This document shows, one piece after another, positions 45,124 to 55,449 of a DNA stretch of 61,578 nucleotides. The DNA is from Moorena sp. SIO3I8. GTDB taxonomy: Bacteria > Cyanobacteriota > Cyanobacteriia > Cyanobacteriales > Coleofasciculaceae. The notes beneath the pieces were generated by a model. It ran no database searches. It worked only from the letters and a program-made list of their open reading frames with translations, and was not told the DNA's origin. Positions within the stretch are counted from its first letter, which is position 1; each line of letters begins with the position of its first letter. The DNA is taken from NCBI RefSeq assembly GCF_010692325.1, contig NZ_JAAHHW010000034.1, positions 1 through 61,578 on the forward strand, in the 5' to 3' direction. The translations under genes were made by a program, and so were the position numbers.

Positions 45124-46110
45124 ATGATAACTAGCGTGCTAACCCAGAAAAAAACTCCTTCCCAGTTACAGTTGTATATTCCAGGAACCAATTGTCCACT
45201 TCAGTCCCAGGTATCCTTAGCCAAACTCACCTCATTTCGTGTGGGAGGTCCAGCTCAGTGGTACGTCGCCCCTCGGAGCCTAGAAGACCTACAAGCTAGT
45301 TTCCAGTGGGCTCACTCCCAAAAATTACCCCTAACCCTGTTAGGGGCGGGTTCCAACCTTCTAGTCAGCGATATCGGTTTGCCGGGTTTGGTAATTTGTA
45401 CTCGCTATCTGCGCCATACTCACTTTGATGCAGATACAGGCAGAATTACCGCCAGTGCTGGTGTACCGATTGCCAGTCTAGCATGGCAGGCTGCCAAACG
45501 AGGCTGGGAAGGGCTAGAGTGGGCTGTGGGCATACCTGGAACTGTTGGTGGTGCTGTGGTGATGAATGCTGGTGCCCACAAAAGTTCCACAGCTGATCTT
45601 CTGTTTAATACAGATGTTCTATCTCCTGATGGCTCAATGGCGCAACTCAGTAGCGAAGACCTAGGCTTTAGCTATCGCACCTCAATCCTTCAAGGTAGCG
45701 ATCGCATAGTCACCCAGGCCACATTTCAGTTAAAACCAGGTGCTGACCCAAAACAGGTGCGCTCACTGACATCGGAGCATTTGGCAAGACGACACACTAC
45801 CCAACCTTACCACCTACCTAGCTGTGGCAGTGTGTTCCGCAACCCTGACCCCTATGCTGCTGGTTGGCTAATTGAACAAATTGGTCTAAAAGGCTACCAA
45901 ATTGGTGGTGCTAGAATAGCTGAACGCCATGCCAACTTTATACTGAACTGTGGTGATGCTAAGGCTAGCGATATCTTCCGCATGATCCACCATATACAGG
46001 AGCAAGTAGAAAAGCACTGGTCACTGTGGTTAGAGCCTGAAGTGAGGATTTTAGGTGATTTTACCAAAAAACTAGCAGTTGAAAGCCCTATGTCTTTAGA
46101 GCAGGGATAA
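45124..46110 (+). CDS. murB: UDP-N-acetylenolpyruvoylglucosamine reductase
   Basis: A 328-residue FAD enzyme that reduces UDP-GlcNAc-enolpyruvate. FAD-binding segments GAGSNLLVSD and GIPGTVGGAVVMNAGAH are clear; the catalytic Ser is in SCGSVFRNP (Ser236), with the Glu in LEPEVRILG near the C-terminus. It is a type II-like short MurB typical of cyanobacteria. It follows murC on the same strand, so the two probably form a cell-wall operon. Confidence 0.95.
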   Translation: MITSVLTQKKTPSQLQLYIPGTNCPLQSQVSLAKLTSFRVGGPAQWYVAPRSLEDLQASFQWAHSQKLPLTLLGAGSNLLVSDIGLPGLVICTRYLRHTHFDADTGRITASAGVPIASLAWQAAKRGWEGLEWAVGIPGTVGGAVVMNAGAHKSSTADLLFNTDVLSPDGSMAQLSSEDLGFSYRTSILQGSDRIVTQATFQLKPGADPKQVRSLTSEHLARRHTTQPYHLPSCGSVFRNPDPYAAGWLIEQIGLKGYQIGGARIAERHANFILNCGDAKASDIFRMIHHIQEQVEKHWSLWLEPEVRILGDFTKKLAVESPMSLEQG

Positions 46111-46569
46111 AAACTAGCGAGGGGATTTATCCCCTGCTATGGTTCCAGTGGATATCCCAAAACCGATCCTGTTGGGGAATCAGTTCAAAGCTGATCACCA
46201 AGCTGATCACCAAGCTGATCACCAACATGATCAATTTTTAGTTTATATTTGTGCTTGGCTAAACTAGAAAAGAACGGCAGGAAGTTAACTATATCGCTTC
46301 AGCCCATGTATGAATAACGACACCGGGAATTTATTCCCCTATTTCCTATTGCTGTTAAGGTGAGGAAAATTCCAATAGCACCACAATAGATACACGATAG
46401 ATACACAATAGATAAAGGTAAATCAGCACAGGATTTCTAATGTCAGCGCACCCGTTGCCCATGGACTGGACTTCGTGCCGACTTGGGCAGCGGTTCAAAC
46501 CGCGCTTGATGTTTGTTTTTCATCCCCGGTCATTAGACATGGGGTTTCTAAACTTAACTGGGATTTTTT
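46111..46569. other. Gap between murB and ybaB
   Basis: No gene is seen. It holds a hairpin around 46118-46135 (GGGGAT/ATCCCC) after murB, and three to four tandem copies of AGCTGATCACCA at about 46194-46232. A 88-codon frame starting at 46440 overlaps ybaB in another frame and is not a gene. Confidence 0.5.
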
Positions 46570-46923
46570 ATGACACAAGACAAAGGAAAAGGATTTGGTC
46601 TCGGTCTCGGCAAGATGAAAGAACTAGCCGAAGCGTTCAAAAAAGCTCAAGAAGTTCAAAAGGGTGCCAAAGAGCTCCAGGATCAGTTGGAGCAAATGGA
46701 AATTGAGGGAACATCAGGGGAAGACGGTAAGGTGAAGGTGTTTCTCAGTGGCAATCAGGAACCCCTACGTGTAGAGATTTCTGAGGATGCTATCAATCAA
46801 GGAGCTGAGGTTTTATCTGAACTGGTGTTAGCAGCCATGAAAAATGCCTATGAGACCTCCACAGCCACTATGCGGGAACGCATGGAACAACTTACCAGTG
46901 GGTTAAATTTGCCAGGTTTATAA
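46570..46923 (+). CDS. YbaB/EbfC nucleoid-associated protein
   Basis: A 117-residue YbaB/EbfC family DNA-binding protein: [20 protein letters not shown] helix, strands [19 protein letters not shown], and a C-terminal helix with [14 protein letters not shown]. These dimers bind DNA in the nucleoid. The 15 residues before the helix are Gly/Lys-rich. It follows a murC-murB pair on the same strand. Confidence 0.92.
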   Translation: MTQDKGKGFGLGLGKMKELAEAFKKAQEVQKGAKELQDQLEQMEIEGTSGEDGKVKVFLSGNQEPLRVEISEDAINQGAEVLSELVLAAMKNAYETSTATMRERMEQLTSGLNLPGL

Positions 46924-46969
46924 CCTGATCGGTCAATCCCCGCTCGGGATTCCGTAGGAAAAAACTAGA

Positions 46970-47014
46970 GGCATGAGGAAATTAATCATTCTCAATGGTT
47001 CCAAACCTCATGCC
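46970..47014. terminator. Hairpin between convergent ybaB and SGNH genes
   Basis: GGCATGAGG (46970-46978) pairs perfectly with CCTCATGCC (47006-47014). It lies between convergent stop codons and could end either transcript, but no T run follows. Confidence 0.4.
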
Positions 47015-47035
47015 GAATATCCCATTAATGCCTGA

Positions 47036-48427
47036 CTATTTATCAATATTTGAGTAAAACGAAGCTACCTGTAGCTTTGGCAGTGACGTAAGTCCATAAT
47101 ATAAGCTCTTAGCCACCTCTATATTGGCTGCTTCTGTCAAGTGAATGGCATCATTAAAGGCGAGTTCGGGAAAGTTTTGATAAATTGTGTACAAGTTGAG
47201 AACCTTGATATTTTTGGGAAAGCCTTTCTCCAGTTGCTGACCCGCTACCACCAATTTGGGATAATTGGCTTGCACTTGTTTTTGGTAAACTTTTCCTAAC
47301 TGCTGCAAAATTTCCTTTTCTGCTGGTTTGATCGTTTTGTTGCCACGACCAGTTATTTCTGGTTGGACAGCAACTAGTAAAGGAATTCCCTGTCCTGCTG
47401 TTAAACGCAGCATATGTCTGAGGTTATTGCGATAGCGCGTCAATCGACGTTCCAGTTCATCGGATTTCTGAGGAAGATACTTCTTCAGTGGCATAACCTC
47501 CCCCCTCACCACTAGAGACCGCTGACTCACTGACGGCTGAGGATCAAAGACCCAGTATGTGATTGCTTTAGCGAGATAAGTTTTTGTAACTAAATGCTTC
47601 AACTGCTGGGTGAGATGAGTCCAAAAATGCCCAGTCGCATTTTGTAAGAAGGCTTCTGTGTTAGGAATATCTGTTAAATTTTGGTCACTGGGGGTGATCA
47701 AATCTGTGTATCCACCCAACACTATTACTGCGTCTGGGCTGTAAGGTAAAATTTTGAGAGCTAACTGAGCTAGTGCATTGCCAGAGGTATACCCTGGTAC
47801 TGCGGCGTTGATGACACGATACTTACCATTTCGAATCTTTGGCGGCAGAGCAAGTGCTTGCTTTAATTCCGGTTCAGAGGGGGGTAAGGTCATTGGCCGG
47901 TATTTCTGTGGGGAACGCCTTTGCTGTTTTATCCGTTGATTGAGACGAGCTTCTAAGTAGCTGGCTATGGTAACTTGATTATTGGCATTCCCTTGACCGA
48001 AGGCTGTCGAGCCACCTAACAAAAAAATCCGAATTTCATTTTTGGGTTTGACCAAGGGAACGGGGTCGTCGTCCCGGAAACCCTGCTCATTAATGCGCCA
48101 GAAATCACTCTGTTGCTTCCCTAATAAACTGTAACCTACAGCTAGATCCCGTTGGACAGCTAGATCACCAAGGTCTGGTAATCCATCATAAAGCTGCTGT
48201 GTCTGGTCAAGGAACTTGGGACGGTAAACAGTGAAATCTCTGGGTGCCCCCTTGTAGGTAGCTATCTCATTAATTTTGCCGACCGCAGCCACTAATAAAC
48301 GAGCCAACAATTCCACAATCATCAAACTTAGAACTATCCCTGCGAGCATCGTCAGTAGGTTAAACCGTCGGCGGCGCTTGCGGTAAAGGCTACGGCGCGA
48401 CTTAAATAGTAAATCTCTTCCTTGCAT
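47036..48427 (-). CDS. SGNH/GDSL-type hydrolase with N-terminal membrane anchor
   Basis: A 463-residue protein with a basic N-terminus and TM helix at about 24-46 (LTMLAGIVLSLMIVELLARLL), so the rest lies outside the cytoplasm. SGNH blocks: GGSTAFGQG (nucleophile Ser), VIVLGGYTDLI (Gly block III variant), and the Asp-His pair in NDAIHLTEAAN. Likely substrates are acyl groups on envelope or exopolysaccharides, but no specific substrate can be named. Confidence 0.85.
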   Translation of the reverse strand: MQGRDLLFKSRRSLYRKRRRRFNLLTMLAGIVLSLMIVELLARLLVAAVGKINEIATYKGAPRDFTVYRPKFLDQTQQLYDGLPDLGDLAVQRDLAVGYSLLGKQQSDFWRINEQGFRDDDPVPLVKPKNEIRIFLLGGSTAFGQGNANNQVTIASYLEARLNQRIKQQRRSPQKYRPMTLPPSEPELKQALALPPKIRNGKYRVINAAVPGYTSGNALAQLALKILPYSPDAVIVLGGYTDLITPSDQNLTDIPNTEAFLQNATGHFWTHLTQQLKHLVTKTYLAKAITYWVFDPQPSVSQRSLVVRGEVMPLKKYLPQKSDELERRLTRYRNNLRHMLRLTAGQGIPLLVAVQPEITGRGNKTIKPAEKEILQQLGKVYQKQVQANYPKLVVAGQQLEKGFPKNIKVLNLYTIYQNFPELAFNDAIHLTEAANIEVAKSLYYGLTSLPKLQVASFYSNIDK

Positions 48428-48598
48428 AACCGTTAAATTAGGAGGTATCCCTTTACAAGTTGGTGTCTTTAAATCACTGCGTTGCTAGACATTGAACCAT
48501 GAAGCGACATCCCACCACATGGGTTCAACTATCCCATAGAGCAATTTCGTTGCTAAACTTAACACGGCGCAGCTCGTAGTTGACCAAATAATATACCC

Positions 48599-49090
48599 AT
48601 GCCCTGCAAGTTACTCTTTGTCTGCCTTGGTAATATCTGCCGTTCTCCCTCAGCTGAGAACATCATGAATCACTTGATAGCACAAGCAAATCTTTCTGAC
48701 CAAATTGTCGGCGATTCCGCTGGTACTTCCAGTTATCATATTGGCTCTCCCCCGGATCGGCGTATGACAGCAGCTGCCAAACGTCGGGGGATTGTACTCC
48801 AGGGGAAAGCACGGCAGTTTAATCGGTCTGACTTGGAAGAATTTGACCTGATTTTAGCTATGGATCAGCAAAACTACGAAGATATTATCTCTCTTGATCC
48901 AGCTGGGAAGTATAAAGATAAAGTAAGGCTAATGTGTGATTTTGCCCGTCATCACACCGAGCGCTCAGTCCCCGATCCATACTACGGTGGACCAGAGGGT
49001 TTTAATAAGGTGATTGATTTACTGCTAGACGCTTGCGAAGGTCTGCTGGAACACGTTGTTGACAATTACACCAAGACTAGGCAAAACTAA
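48599..49090 (+). CDS. Low-molecular-weight protein tyrosine phosphatase
   Basis: A 163-residue LMW-PTP. The P-loop is CLGNICRS (near residue 9), the general acid is in VPDPYYGG, and the length matches the family. Such phosphatases often act with tyrosine kinases in exopolysaccharide control, but the partner is not in the window. It is divergent from the SGNH gene, and a 170-base promoter region lies between them. Confidence 0.92.
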   Translation: MPCKLLFVCLGNICRSPSAENIMNHLIAQANLSDQIVGDSAGTSSYHIGSPPDRRMTAAAKRRGIVLQGKARQFNRSDLEEFDLILAMDQQNYEDIISLDPAGKYKDKVRLMCDFARHHTERSVPDPYYGGPEGFNKVIDLLLDACEGLLEHVVDNYTKTRQN

Positions 49091-49161
49091 AAACTGCCAA
49101 CTACTACTAATTGCCAATGGTGAACTTAGCTTTTGTGCCATTGGCGGTTAACTGGATGAAT

Positions 49162-49857
49162 TCATTTGATTAAATGGTGTTCTAAGGCAAATCGTAAGAG
49201 TTCGGCTCGGTTACTCGTATCAGTTTTTCTGAACAGACGACTAACGTACTTCTCGATTGTCCTGGGACTCAGGTGTAGTTGGTTACCAATTTCGACATTG
49301 GATAAACCTGTAGCCAGTAAATTCAATACTTGCTGTTCCCGCTCGGTCAGCTGTAGAGCATGAGCTTGGGTATTATTCCCTGATTGATGATTAATCTCTA
49401 CGGAGTTGATTGATCTCGATGCCGATTTATCAACTAGCTCTTTTGTAGTCTGTGGTGATGAGAATCGTAACTCCGTATGAATCATTTGCGATCGCACTAG
49501 CAAACTTTGAATGACTGCACCTAATTCTTGCATCTCAAAGGGCTTAGGTAGGTAGACATCACACCCCGACTGATAACCCTTGATGCGTTGATTGGTGCTA
49601 TTGAGTTCGGTTAAAAATACAACAGGTAACAACCGCAATGGGGGCTTCTGACGCACTTTTCTCACCAGTTCATAGCCATCTATTCGCGGCATATTAATAT
49701 CTGTAACCAGAAGGTGAGGGTGATAAGTCTCAATCATAGACAGCGCTTGCTGACCATTTTCAGCAGTAATAACTGAATAACCTGACATTTCCAGATAATC
49801 GCTTACAGACAGACGAGTGCCCAGGTCGTCATCTGCAACCAGAATAATCAATGGCAT
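49162..49857 (-). CDS. NarL/FixJ-type response regulator
   Basis: A 231-residue regulator. Receiver (1-120): acidic pair ADDD, phospho-Asp in LLVTDINMPRIDGY, Lys in YLPKPF. Output: LuxR-type HTH from about 168, LTEREQQVLNLLATGLSNVEIGNQLHLSPRTIEKYVSRL. It resembles the Rre1/Ycf29 group of cyanobacterial and plastid regulators, though this is a recollection. It is monocistronic, and no kinase is adjacent. Confidence 0.9.
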   Translation of the reverse strand: MPLIILVADDDLGTRLSVSDYLEMSGYSVITAENGQQALSMIETYHPHLLVTDINMPRIDGYELVRKVRQKPPLRLLPVVFLTELNSTNQRIKGYQSGCDVYLPKPFEMQELGAVIQSLLVRSQMIHTELRFSSPQTTKELVDKSASRSINSVEINHQSGNNTQAHALQLTEREQQVLNLLATGLSNVEIGNQLHLSPRTIEKYVSRLFRKTDTSNRAELLRFALEHHLIK

Positions 49858-49929
49858 GGGATAACTATAGTACTGACATTTAGAACAAACCTACTCTTAA
49901 GCTAGGTCATCTGGTGCTCAATTGGTTAC

Positions 49930-49975
49930 CAAAAATACTTCGTTCGCGTAGCGTCGCCGAAAGGCGACGCCAGCT
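49930..49975. repeat. GTTCGCGTAGCG dispersed palindrome
   Basis: CGTTCGCGTAGCG is followed by TCGCCGAAAGGCGA, a short hairpin. Another copy of the family near 3900, 7570, 21001, 22130 and 56960. Confidence 0.75.
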
Positions 49976-50114
49976 CAATCAGAACTGTCTGGAGATAGGA
50001 GTTGCCTGGTAAAATTAATATAGATACCTAGACAACAACATAGCTTAGGCTTGCTGAAAGAAGCACCCTTGTGATTAATTAGTCACTCAGCCCCCCTCTG
50101 GCCTAGAGCAGCTA

Positions 50115-51779
50115 CTACTCTGATAATCCTTGCATAGCACTTAACGCTTTCCCCAAGCGCTTGACACCATCAGAGCAATCGAGGCGATCTAAATGAACTT
50201 CGATAAAGGAGATACTATTGTGGTTAACTTTTGCTTGTTCTAAAGCTTGTTCTAGCTCACCTTCAGTACGCACTTGGCAACTCCAGCTATTGCCAAAAAC
50301 CTGGGGTAACTGATGATATTTCCAAGGTTGAATATTGTTATACGAGCCTTCATGGATAGCCCGCTCAATAGTGTACCCGTCATTATTAATTAAGAAGATA
50401 ATCGGGTTAAGTTGATGCCTAATAATCGTAGAAAGTTCCTGACAGGTCATCTGGAAGGCACCATCACCAACAAAAACAATCGGTCTACGGTTAGGAACAG
50501 CCAAAGCGACTCCTAGGCAGGCAGGAACTGAGAAACCAATAGAGGTGTAAAGCGCCTGTCCAATGTAGTCGCTGTCTCCTTGGAGTACCAAATCAACAGT
50601 AGCAATTAAAGCATCACCAGTTTCAGCAATCACGATTGAGTCATCATCAATAAAGTGAGTCATCCGCTCATAGAATCTGGCGTTAGTTAGCTTTTGGTCA
50701 GGTTGTGACTTAAAGCGTTTAGACAAAGACTCTATAGCTGGCTTGATATCCAAGACATCAGATTTTTTCTTCTTAAGTTTGGCAGTTACACCAGCCATAA
50801 AATCGGCTAGATACACTGGAGAATAAAAGTGGTGTTTGATTTTAACTTTGTCAGAATTAGCGTTAATTAATCGATCTTCGGGCAGTTGGGCAGTGAAACC
50901 ACCAAGATTAATGTCTGACATGAAGGCACCCAGGCACAATATACAGTCTGCTGTTTCAACTCGTTGGCGTACATACTCCTGACTAAACGCTCCTGCATAG
51001 CTACCAATGAATTGTGGGTGGCTTTCGGAGATGATTGACTTGCCTAACAGAGTCGTAGCGAAGGGATATCCTGTCTGCTCCAGCAGGTGGGTAAGTTGGT
51101 CTGCTATTCCGTAGCGGTGGAGTTCAACCCCAGCTACAATAACGGGATGCTGGGATTGCTCTAGCAAACTTACAGCCTCTTCAACTGCCTCTGATAAAGC
51201 GTTGATATCCATAATTGGGGTTTCTGGTAAGTCACGTTCCCCAGTAACAGGACAAGGTTGATTGACTATGTCTGAGGGAATTTCAATGTATACAGGTCTC
51301 CGGTGGCGCAAACAAGCAGCAATAGTCTGGTCGATTTGCCTTGCCGCTTGACTAGGGCTGGTAAGCCTCACGGCTGCCACTGTAATTTTTTCAAAAATTT
51401 CCAGCTGTAGATTGTAATTACCGGCAGTGTGATGTAGGAGTAACTTCTGTTGCCGCTGGGAACTGTTAGGCGCTCCACTAATCACGATCAAGGGGACTAG
51501 CTCAGCGTAGGCACCCGCCACCGCATTGACTAGACTGAGTCCACCGACATTATAGGTAACGCACAACCCAGCAACACCATTAAGGCGGGCATAGGCATCA
51601 GCTGCATATCCGGCATTGAGTTCGTTACAGGTGTAGATTAACTCTACAGAACTCTCTAGCAAGACATCCATCAGACCCAGGACGTAATCTCCCACTACGC
51701 CAAAAATATGCTTGACACCAGCGGCTTGCAGCCGTTGAGTAAGGTATTGACCGACAGTTACTACATCAGACTGAGCCAT
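50115..51779 (-). CDS. ThDP-dependent alpha-keto acid decarboxylase (PDC/IPDC-like)
   Basis: This 554-residue ThDP enzyme has the conserved Glu in IYTCNELNAGYAADAY. The His pair of pyruvate/indolepyruvate decarboxylases is in LLHHTAGN. The ThDP-Mg motif runs GDGAFQMTCQELSTIIRH to LINNDGYTIERAIH. It would decarboxylate pyruvate, indolepyruvate or a related keto acid to an aldehyde. Substrate preference cannot be told. It is monocistronic, between a response regulator and pgi. PDC-type enzymes are not universal in cyanobacteria. Confidence 0.9.
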   Translation of the reverse strand: MAQSDVVTVGQYLTQRLQAAGVKHIFGVVGDYVLGLMDVLLESSVELIYTCNELNAGYAADAYARLNGVAGLCVTYNVGGLSLVNAVAGAYAELVPLIVISGAPNSSQRQQKLLLHHTAGNYNLQLEIFEKITVAAVRLTSPSQAARQIDQTIAACLRHRRPVYIEIPSDIVNQPCPVTGERDLPETPIMDINALSEAVEEAVSLLEQSQHPVIVAGVELHRYGIADQLTHLLEQTGYPFATTLLGKSIISESHPQFIGSYAGAFSQEYVRQRVETADCILCLGAFMSDINLGGFTAQLPEDRLINANSDKVKIKHHFYSPVYLADFMAGVTAKLKKKKSDVLDIKPAIESLSKRFKSQPDQKLTNARFYERMTHFIDDDSIVIAETGDALIATVDLVLQGDSDYIGQALYTSIGFSVPACLGVALAVPNRRPIVFVGDGAFQMTCQELSTIIRHQLNPIIFLINNDGYTIERAIHEGSYNNIQPWKYHQLPQVFGNSWSCQVRTEGELEQALEQAKVNHNSISFIEVHLDRLDCSDGVKRLGKALSAMQGLSE

Positions 51780-52019
51780 TGCACCTCTGACCTCTTTAAT
51801 TAAGCTACCTTTATGCCAATTATTTTAAAAAACGTTAATTTTTTGTAAAAAACGTTACATCTAACCTAAAACTTGCTCTTTTATGCTTTCCATTCTAGCA
51901 AGTTTCTTGGGTTGACTAGGAAGCCTAACGTCTTTTTTGTTAACTAGCCTTAAATTTGACAGTTGGCTGTCAAGGATTAACAGTCAACCGTCAACAAAAA
52001 AGGTCAAATGTGTCTTAGC

Positions 52020-53606
52020 TTATACAGCAGAAACTTTTAGACTACTTGGTTGCCCCAGATTCCCTTCTAAGACAATACCCCGCTGGTTATAAGCCAGATG
52101 ACGCAGCAATTTGTAAATCCCTTCAATTTGGTCAGGGGCTCCCACTTTCTCAGCTAACTCTGAAATAGATATGGCAACACTTTCCTGGTGTAGTACCTCC
52201 ATCACCTGTTTCTGTAAATCCAGAATGGCAGCGGCGGCTTTTTTACCCGCTTCTACCCCAGGTTGGTGATAGGCATTGATATTCACCAAGGATGCATAAA
52301 GACCAACAGCACGTTCATACAGGGCAATTAATGCCCCCACCGTTCTAGCATTGACCTGAGGAATGCTTACGGTAATGGAATCCCGTTGATTGTCATACAA
52401 CGCCTGGCGAGTGCCTTGTAATAAACCTGATAGATAGTCTCCCGCAGTTACACCAGGTTCTACTTCTGGAGACTTGCCTTGTCGGTCTTCTAAGACTTCA
52501 ATGAACGTGACAAAGAAATTGGGAACACCTTCCCGAAGTTGCTGTACGTAGGCATGTTGATCCGTTGAGCCTTTGTTACCATAAACTGCAATGCCCTGAT
52601 AAACCGTATTGCCCTCTAGGTCTTTTTCCTTACCTAGAGATTCCATTACCAGCTGCTGTAAGTAGCGGGAGAATAGCAATAGACTGTCTTTGTAAGGCAA
52701 CATGACCATATCTTTCTCCCCCTTACCATTGCCAGCAAAGTACCAGCATAGGGCAAGTAAGGCGGCTGGATTGCTTTTGAGCTGGCTGCTACCGGTCGCG
52801 CTATCCATATCTTTAGCACCAGCCAGCATCTGACGGATATCAATCCCTTGTAGTGACGCTGGAAGTAGTCCCACGGCGGACATTTCAGAGGTACGTCCTC
52901 CTACCCAATCGTACATGGGAAAGGTGGCTAGCCAACCTTCAGATTTTGCCAATTGATCTAGTTTGCTGCCAACACCCGTAATGGCAACAGCCTGGGCAGC
53001 AAAGTCTAGATTCTGAGACTCGTAGGCTGTTTTAACTTCCACCATGCCGTTACGAGTTTCTGGTGTTCCCCCAGATTTGGAGATGACTAATACCAGAGTG
53101 CTAGACAATCGGTCTTGGAGTCGGGTCAGGACAGTATCAATGCCAGCTGGGTCAGTATTGTCAATAAAGTGAATGGCTAAAGGAGGAGAGTCTAGCGCAA
53201 GGGCTTCAGCGACAAACTCAGGACCAAGGGCAGAGCCCCCAATACCAATGGAAAGAACATCTGTAAATTTTTCTGCCCTAGGGGGATGGATGGTACCCGT
53301 GTGGACATTTTGGGTAAAGGTTTCAATTTTTTCGAGAGTGTTGACAATGTCTTGTTGGAGTTCTGGAGTTGGGGCTAAGTCCGGGTCTCTTAGCCAGTAG
53401 TGACCGACCATGCGGTTTTCATCAGGGTTTGCGATCGCACCGTTGACTAGGGCATCCATATCCTTAAATGCCTTTTCAAACTTAGGCAGCATCGCCTCCA
53501 CAAAGGCATCATCAAACCCCATACGGCTGATATCGAGGTAAAGCTCTAATCCTTCGTGGTAATAAAGCCAATCCTGATAGCGTTGCCAGAGTGCAGCGGC
53601 GTCCAT
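52020..53606 (-). CDS. pgi: Glucose-6-phosphate isomerase
   Basis: A 528-residue PGI interconverting glucose-6-P and fructose-6-P. Sugar-phosphate binding [11 protein letters not shown] and [12 protein letters not shown] are present; the signature [14 protein letters not shown] and the region [11 protein letters not shown] follow. Length and start ([13 protein letters not shown]) fit cyanobacterial PGIs. The upstream dxr lies on the same strand, with a hairpin element between. Confidence 0.95.
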   Translation of the reverse strand: MDAAALWQRYQDWLYYHEGLELYLDISRMGFDDAFVEAMLPKFEKAFKDMDALVNGAIANPDENRMVGHYWLRDPDLAPTPELQQDIVNTLEKIETFTQNVHTGTIHPPRAEKFTDVLSIGIGGSALGPEFVAEALALDSPPLAIHFIDNTDPAGIDTVLTRLQDRLSSTLVLVISKSGGTPETRNGMVEVKTAYESQNLDFAAQAVAITGVGSKLDQLAKSEGWLATFPMYDWVGGRTSEMSAVGLLPASLQGIDIRQMLAGAKDMDSATGSSQLKSNPAALLALCWYFAGNGKGEKDMVMLPYKDSLLLFSRYLQQLVMESLGKEKDLEGNTVYQGIAVYGNKGSTDQHAYVQQLREGVPNFFVTFIEVLEDRQGKSPEVEPGVTAGDYLSGLLQGTRQALYDNQRDSITVSIPQVNARTVGALIALYERAVGLYASLVNINAYHQPGVEAGKKAAAAILDLQKQVMEVLHQESVAISISELAEKVGAPDQIEGIYKLLRHLAYNQRGIVLEGNLGQPSSLKVSAV

Positions 53607-53671
53607 AAGTAGCTCTCCAACTTCTTTTATTGTCCACTCACAAGTTTAAGGCAAGCACATAGCGTAAACTA

Positions 53672-53701
53672 CCCCGACTGAGCTATGCCTTGAGGTCGGG
53701 G
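53672..53701 (-). mobile_element. Possible solo IS605-type right end
   Basis: CCCCGAC (53672-53678) pairs with GTCGGGG (53695-53701). On the minus strand it reads GCCCCGACCTCAAGG, then GTCGGGGTAGTTTAC, the layout of the TnpB right ends in this window. No nuclease gene adjoins. It could instead be a hairpin in the dxr-pgi interval. Confidence 0.35.
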
Positions 53702-53758
53702 CTATGGGCGACTATTCCCAAAACGTTTTTTGGATTTTTGAGCAGGTCTTGAAGCCAA

Positions 53759-55012
53759 TCAACTTGTTGAAGCGACAGGCTGCGGAAAAGTGATCGAATC
53801 CCGGAGCAACTTACTAGCAGCTAAAACTTCCTGTCTTGCCCATCGATCTGCTGCCAAGATATCGTCTAAAGAAGGATTGGAACAGTTATCAGCTTGGTGG
53901 CGATCGCATACAGATTCAATACAACGAGCAATATCCAAATAACCAATTTTCTCCTCTAGGAATAGGGCAACTGCCTGCTCATTCGCTGCATTCAATACCG
54001 CTGGCATCGACCCACCAGCCCGACCAGCCGCATCAGCGATGTTCATACAGGGATATTTCTGATGATCCGGTTCCCTAAAAGTCAAATTACCAGCTTTCAC
54101 CAAATCTAGTGGTTCCCAATCGGTATAGATCCGCTCCGGCCATGACAGGGAATAGAGTAAAGGTAAGCGCATATCTGGCCAACCTAACTGAGCTAATACT
54201 GAAGTATCTTGTAGTTCAATCAGGGAATGAATAATACTCTGGGGATGAATCACAATGTCGATGTGGTCATAATCCATGCCAAACAGGAAGTGAGCCTCAA
54301 TCACTTCCAATCCCTTATTCATCAGAGTGGCAGAGTCCACAGTAATTTTACGTCCCATGGACCAGTTGGGATGCTTGAGGGCATCAGCCACCTTCACTGA
54401 AGCTAACTTGTCCACGGACCAATCTCGGAAAGCCCCCCCAGATGCAGTTAGGATAATCCGCCGCAATCCCCCTGCTGGCACTCCCTGAAGACACTGAAAA
54501 ATTGCCGAATGTTCTGAGTCAGCTGGTAGCAGCTTAATACCATGTTTTTCGACTAACGGTAGTACCACTGGACCACCTGCAATTAGAGTTTCTTTATTCA
54601 CTAAAGCAATGTCTTTACCCGCTTCAATAGCAGCAATAGTAGGCAACAAACCCGCACAGCCGACAATGCCAGTAACTACAGCTTCGGCATCACCATAGCG
54701 TGCCACTTCTACCACTCCAGCTTCGCCCCCTAGGAGGATAGGTTGGGGGTCAAGGTCAGCAATTGCTGCTTTGAGTTCTGGCAATCTCTCTTGATCACGA
54801 ATTGCGGCAATTATCGGTCGAAATTGCCGAATTTGAGCGGCTAACATTTCCACATTGCGCCCAGCTGCCAATCCCACTAACTGGAATTGCTCGGGGTATT
54901 GATTAACAATATCGAGAGTTTGGGTACCTATTGAGCCAGTGGAACCTAAGAGTGTAATTTTTTTCACAATTTTTTTATAATTACCAACAACTCCCCTATC
55001 ATACCGGGGCAA
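53759..55012 (-). CDS. dxr: 1-deoxy-D-xylulose 5-phosphate reductoisomerase
   Basis: A 417-residue DXR of the MEP isoprenoid pathway. NADPH motif [14 protein letters not shown]; substrate and metal motif [41 protein letters not shown] follows. The GTG at 54967 ([10 protein letters not shown]) is the family-like start; the ATG at 55012 adds 15 residues. It lies upstream of pgi on the same strand. Confidence 0.95.
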   Translation of the reverse strand: MPRYDRGVVGNYKKIVKKITLLGSTGSIGTQTLDIVNQYPEQFQLVGLAAGRNVEMLAAQIRQFRPIIAAIRDQERLPELKAAIADLDPQPILLGGEAGVVEVARYGDAEAVVTGIVGCAGLLPTIAAIEAGKDIALVNKETLIAGGPVVLPLVEKHGIKLLPADSEHSAIFQCLQGVPAGGLRRIILTASGGAFRDWSVDKLASVKVADALKHPNWSMGRKITVDSATLMNKGLEVIEAHFLFGMDYDHIDIVIHPQSIIHSLIELQDTSVLAQLGWPDMRLPLLYSLSWPERIYTDWEPLDLVKAGNLTFREPDHQKYPCMNIADAAGRAGGSMPAVLNAANEQAVALFLEEKIGYLDIARCIESVCDRHQADNCSNPSLDDILAADRWARQEVLAASKLLRDSITFPQPVASTS

Positions 55013-55449
55013 TGGGAAGCCTATAAGTAACTCAACCCAATTAAAACGATTGGTAAATTTTTATTATGGTACTGGCAATTTGGCAACAAACCTTAGTGAA
55101 TATGCGTTTTGATTAAGTTTTACCCTTATTGTCAGTGATAAGCAAGTCTTATGTAGTCAATCACACAACGTAGACCGGATTAATGCGGCATGATATGGCC
55201 AACATGTATATATAGTAGTTTTCAATTGGGTGAGGTACAAAGTCCTGGGTTTTAGGGAATAGGGAGTAGAGAGTAGGGAGTAGGGAGTAGGGAGTAATAA
55301 TCCCCCCTTGCCCCCCTTAATAAGGGCGGGAGAAAATTGACTGTACCTCATAAGTATGAGGAAAGCTATATTCTATATATATACATATATAGATGATGTG
55401 GCGTCTTCCCTATGAAAAGGTATTATCAGTGATTTGAGCAAAAGGTTGC
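55013..55449. other. Gap between dxr and the trans-sulfuration gene
   Basis: No gene is seen. It holds copy D of the GAGGTAC element (55231-55350) and AT-rich DNA (TATATATAC repeats near 55370-55393). Both genes point away, so it contains two promoters. Confidence 0.5.
55231..55350. repeat. GAGGTAC MITE-like element, copy D
   Basis: 120 bp from TGAGGTACAAAG to TGTACCTCA, with GGGAGTA heptamers inside. Orientation as copy B, inverted relative to A and C. Confidence 0.75.

Noticed and set aside
46440-46706. 88-codon plus-strand frame
   Set aside because: It overlaps ybaB in a different frame, with no family match; ybaB is far stronger.
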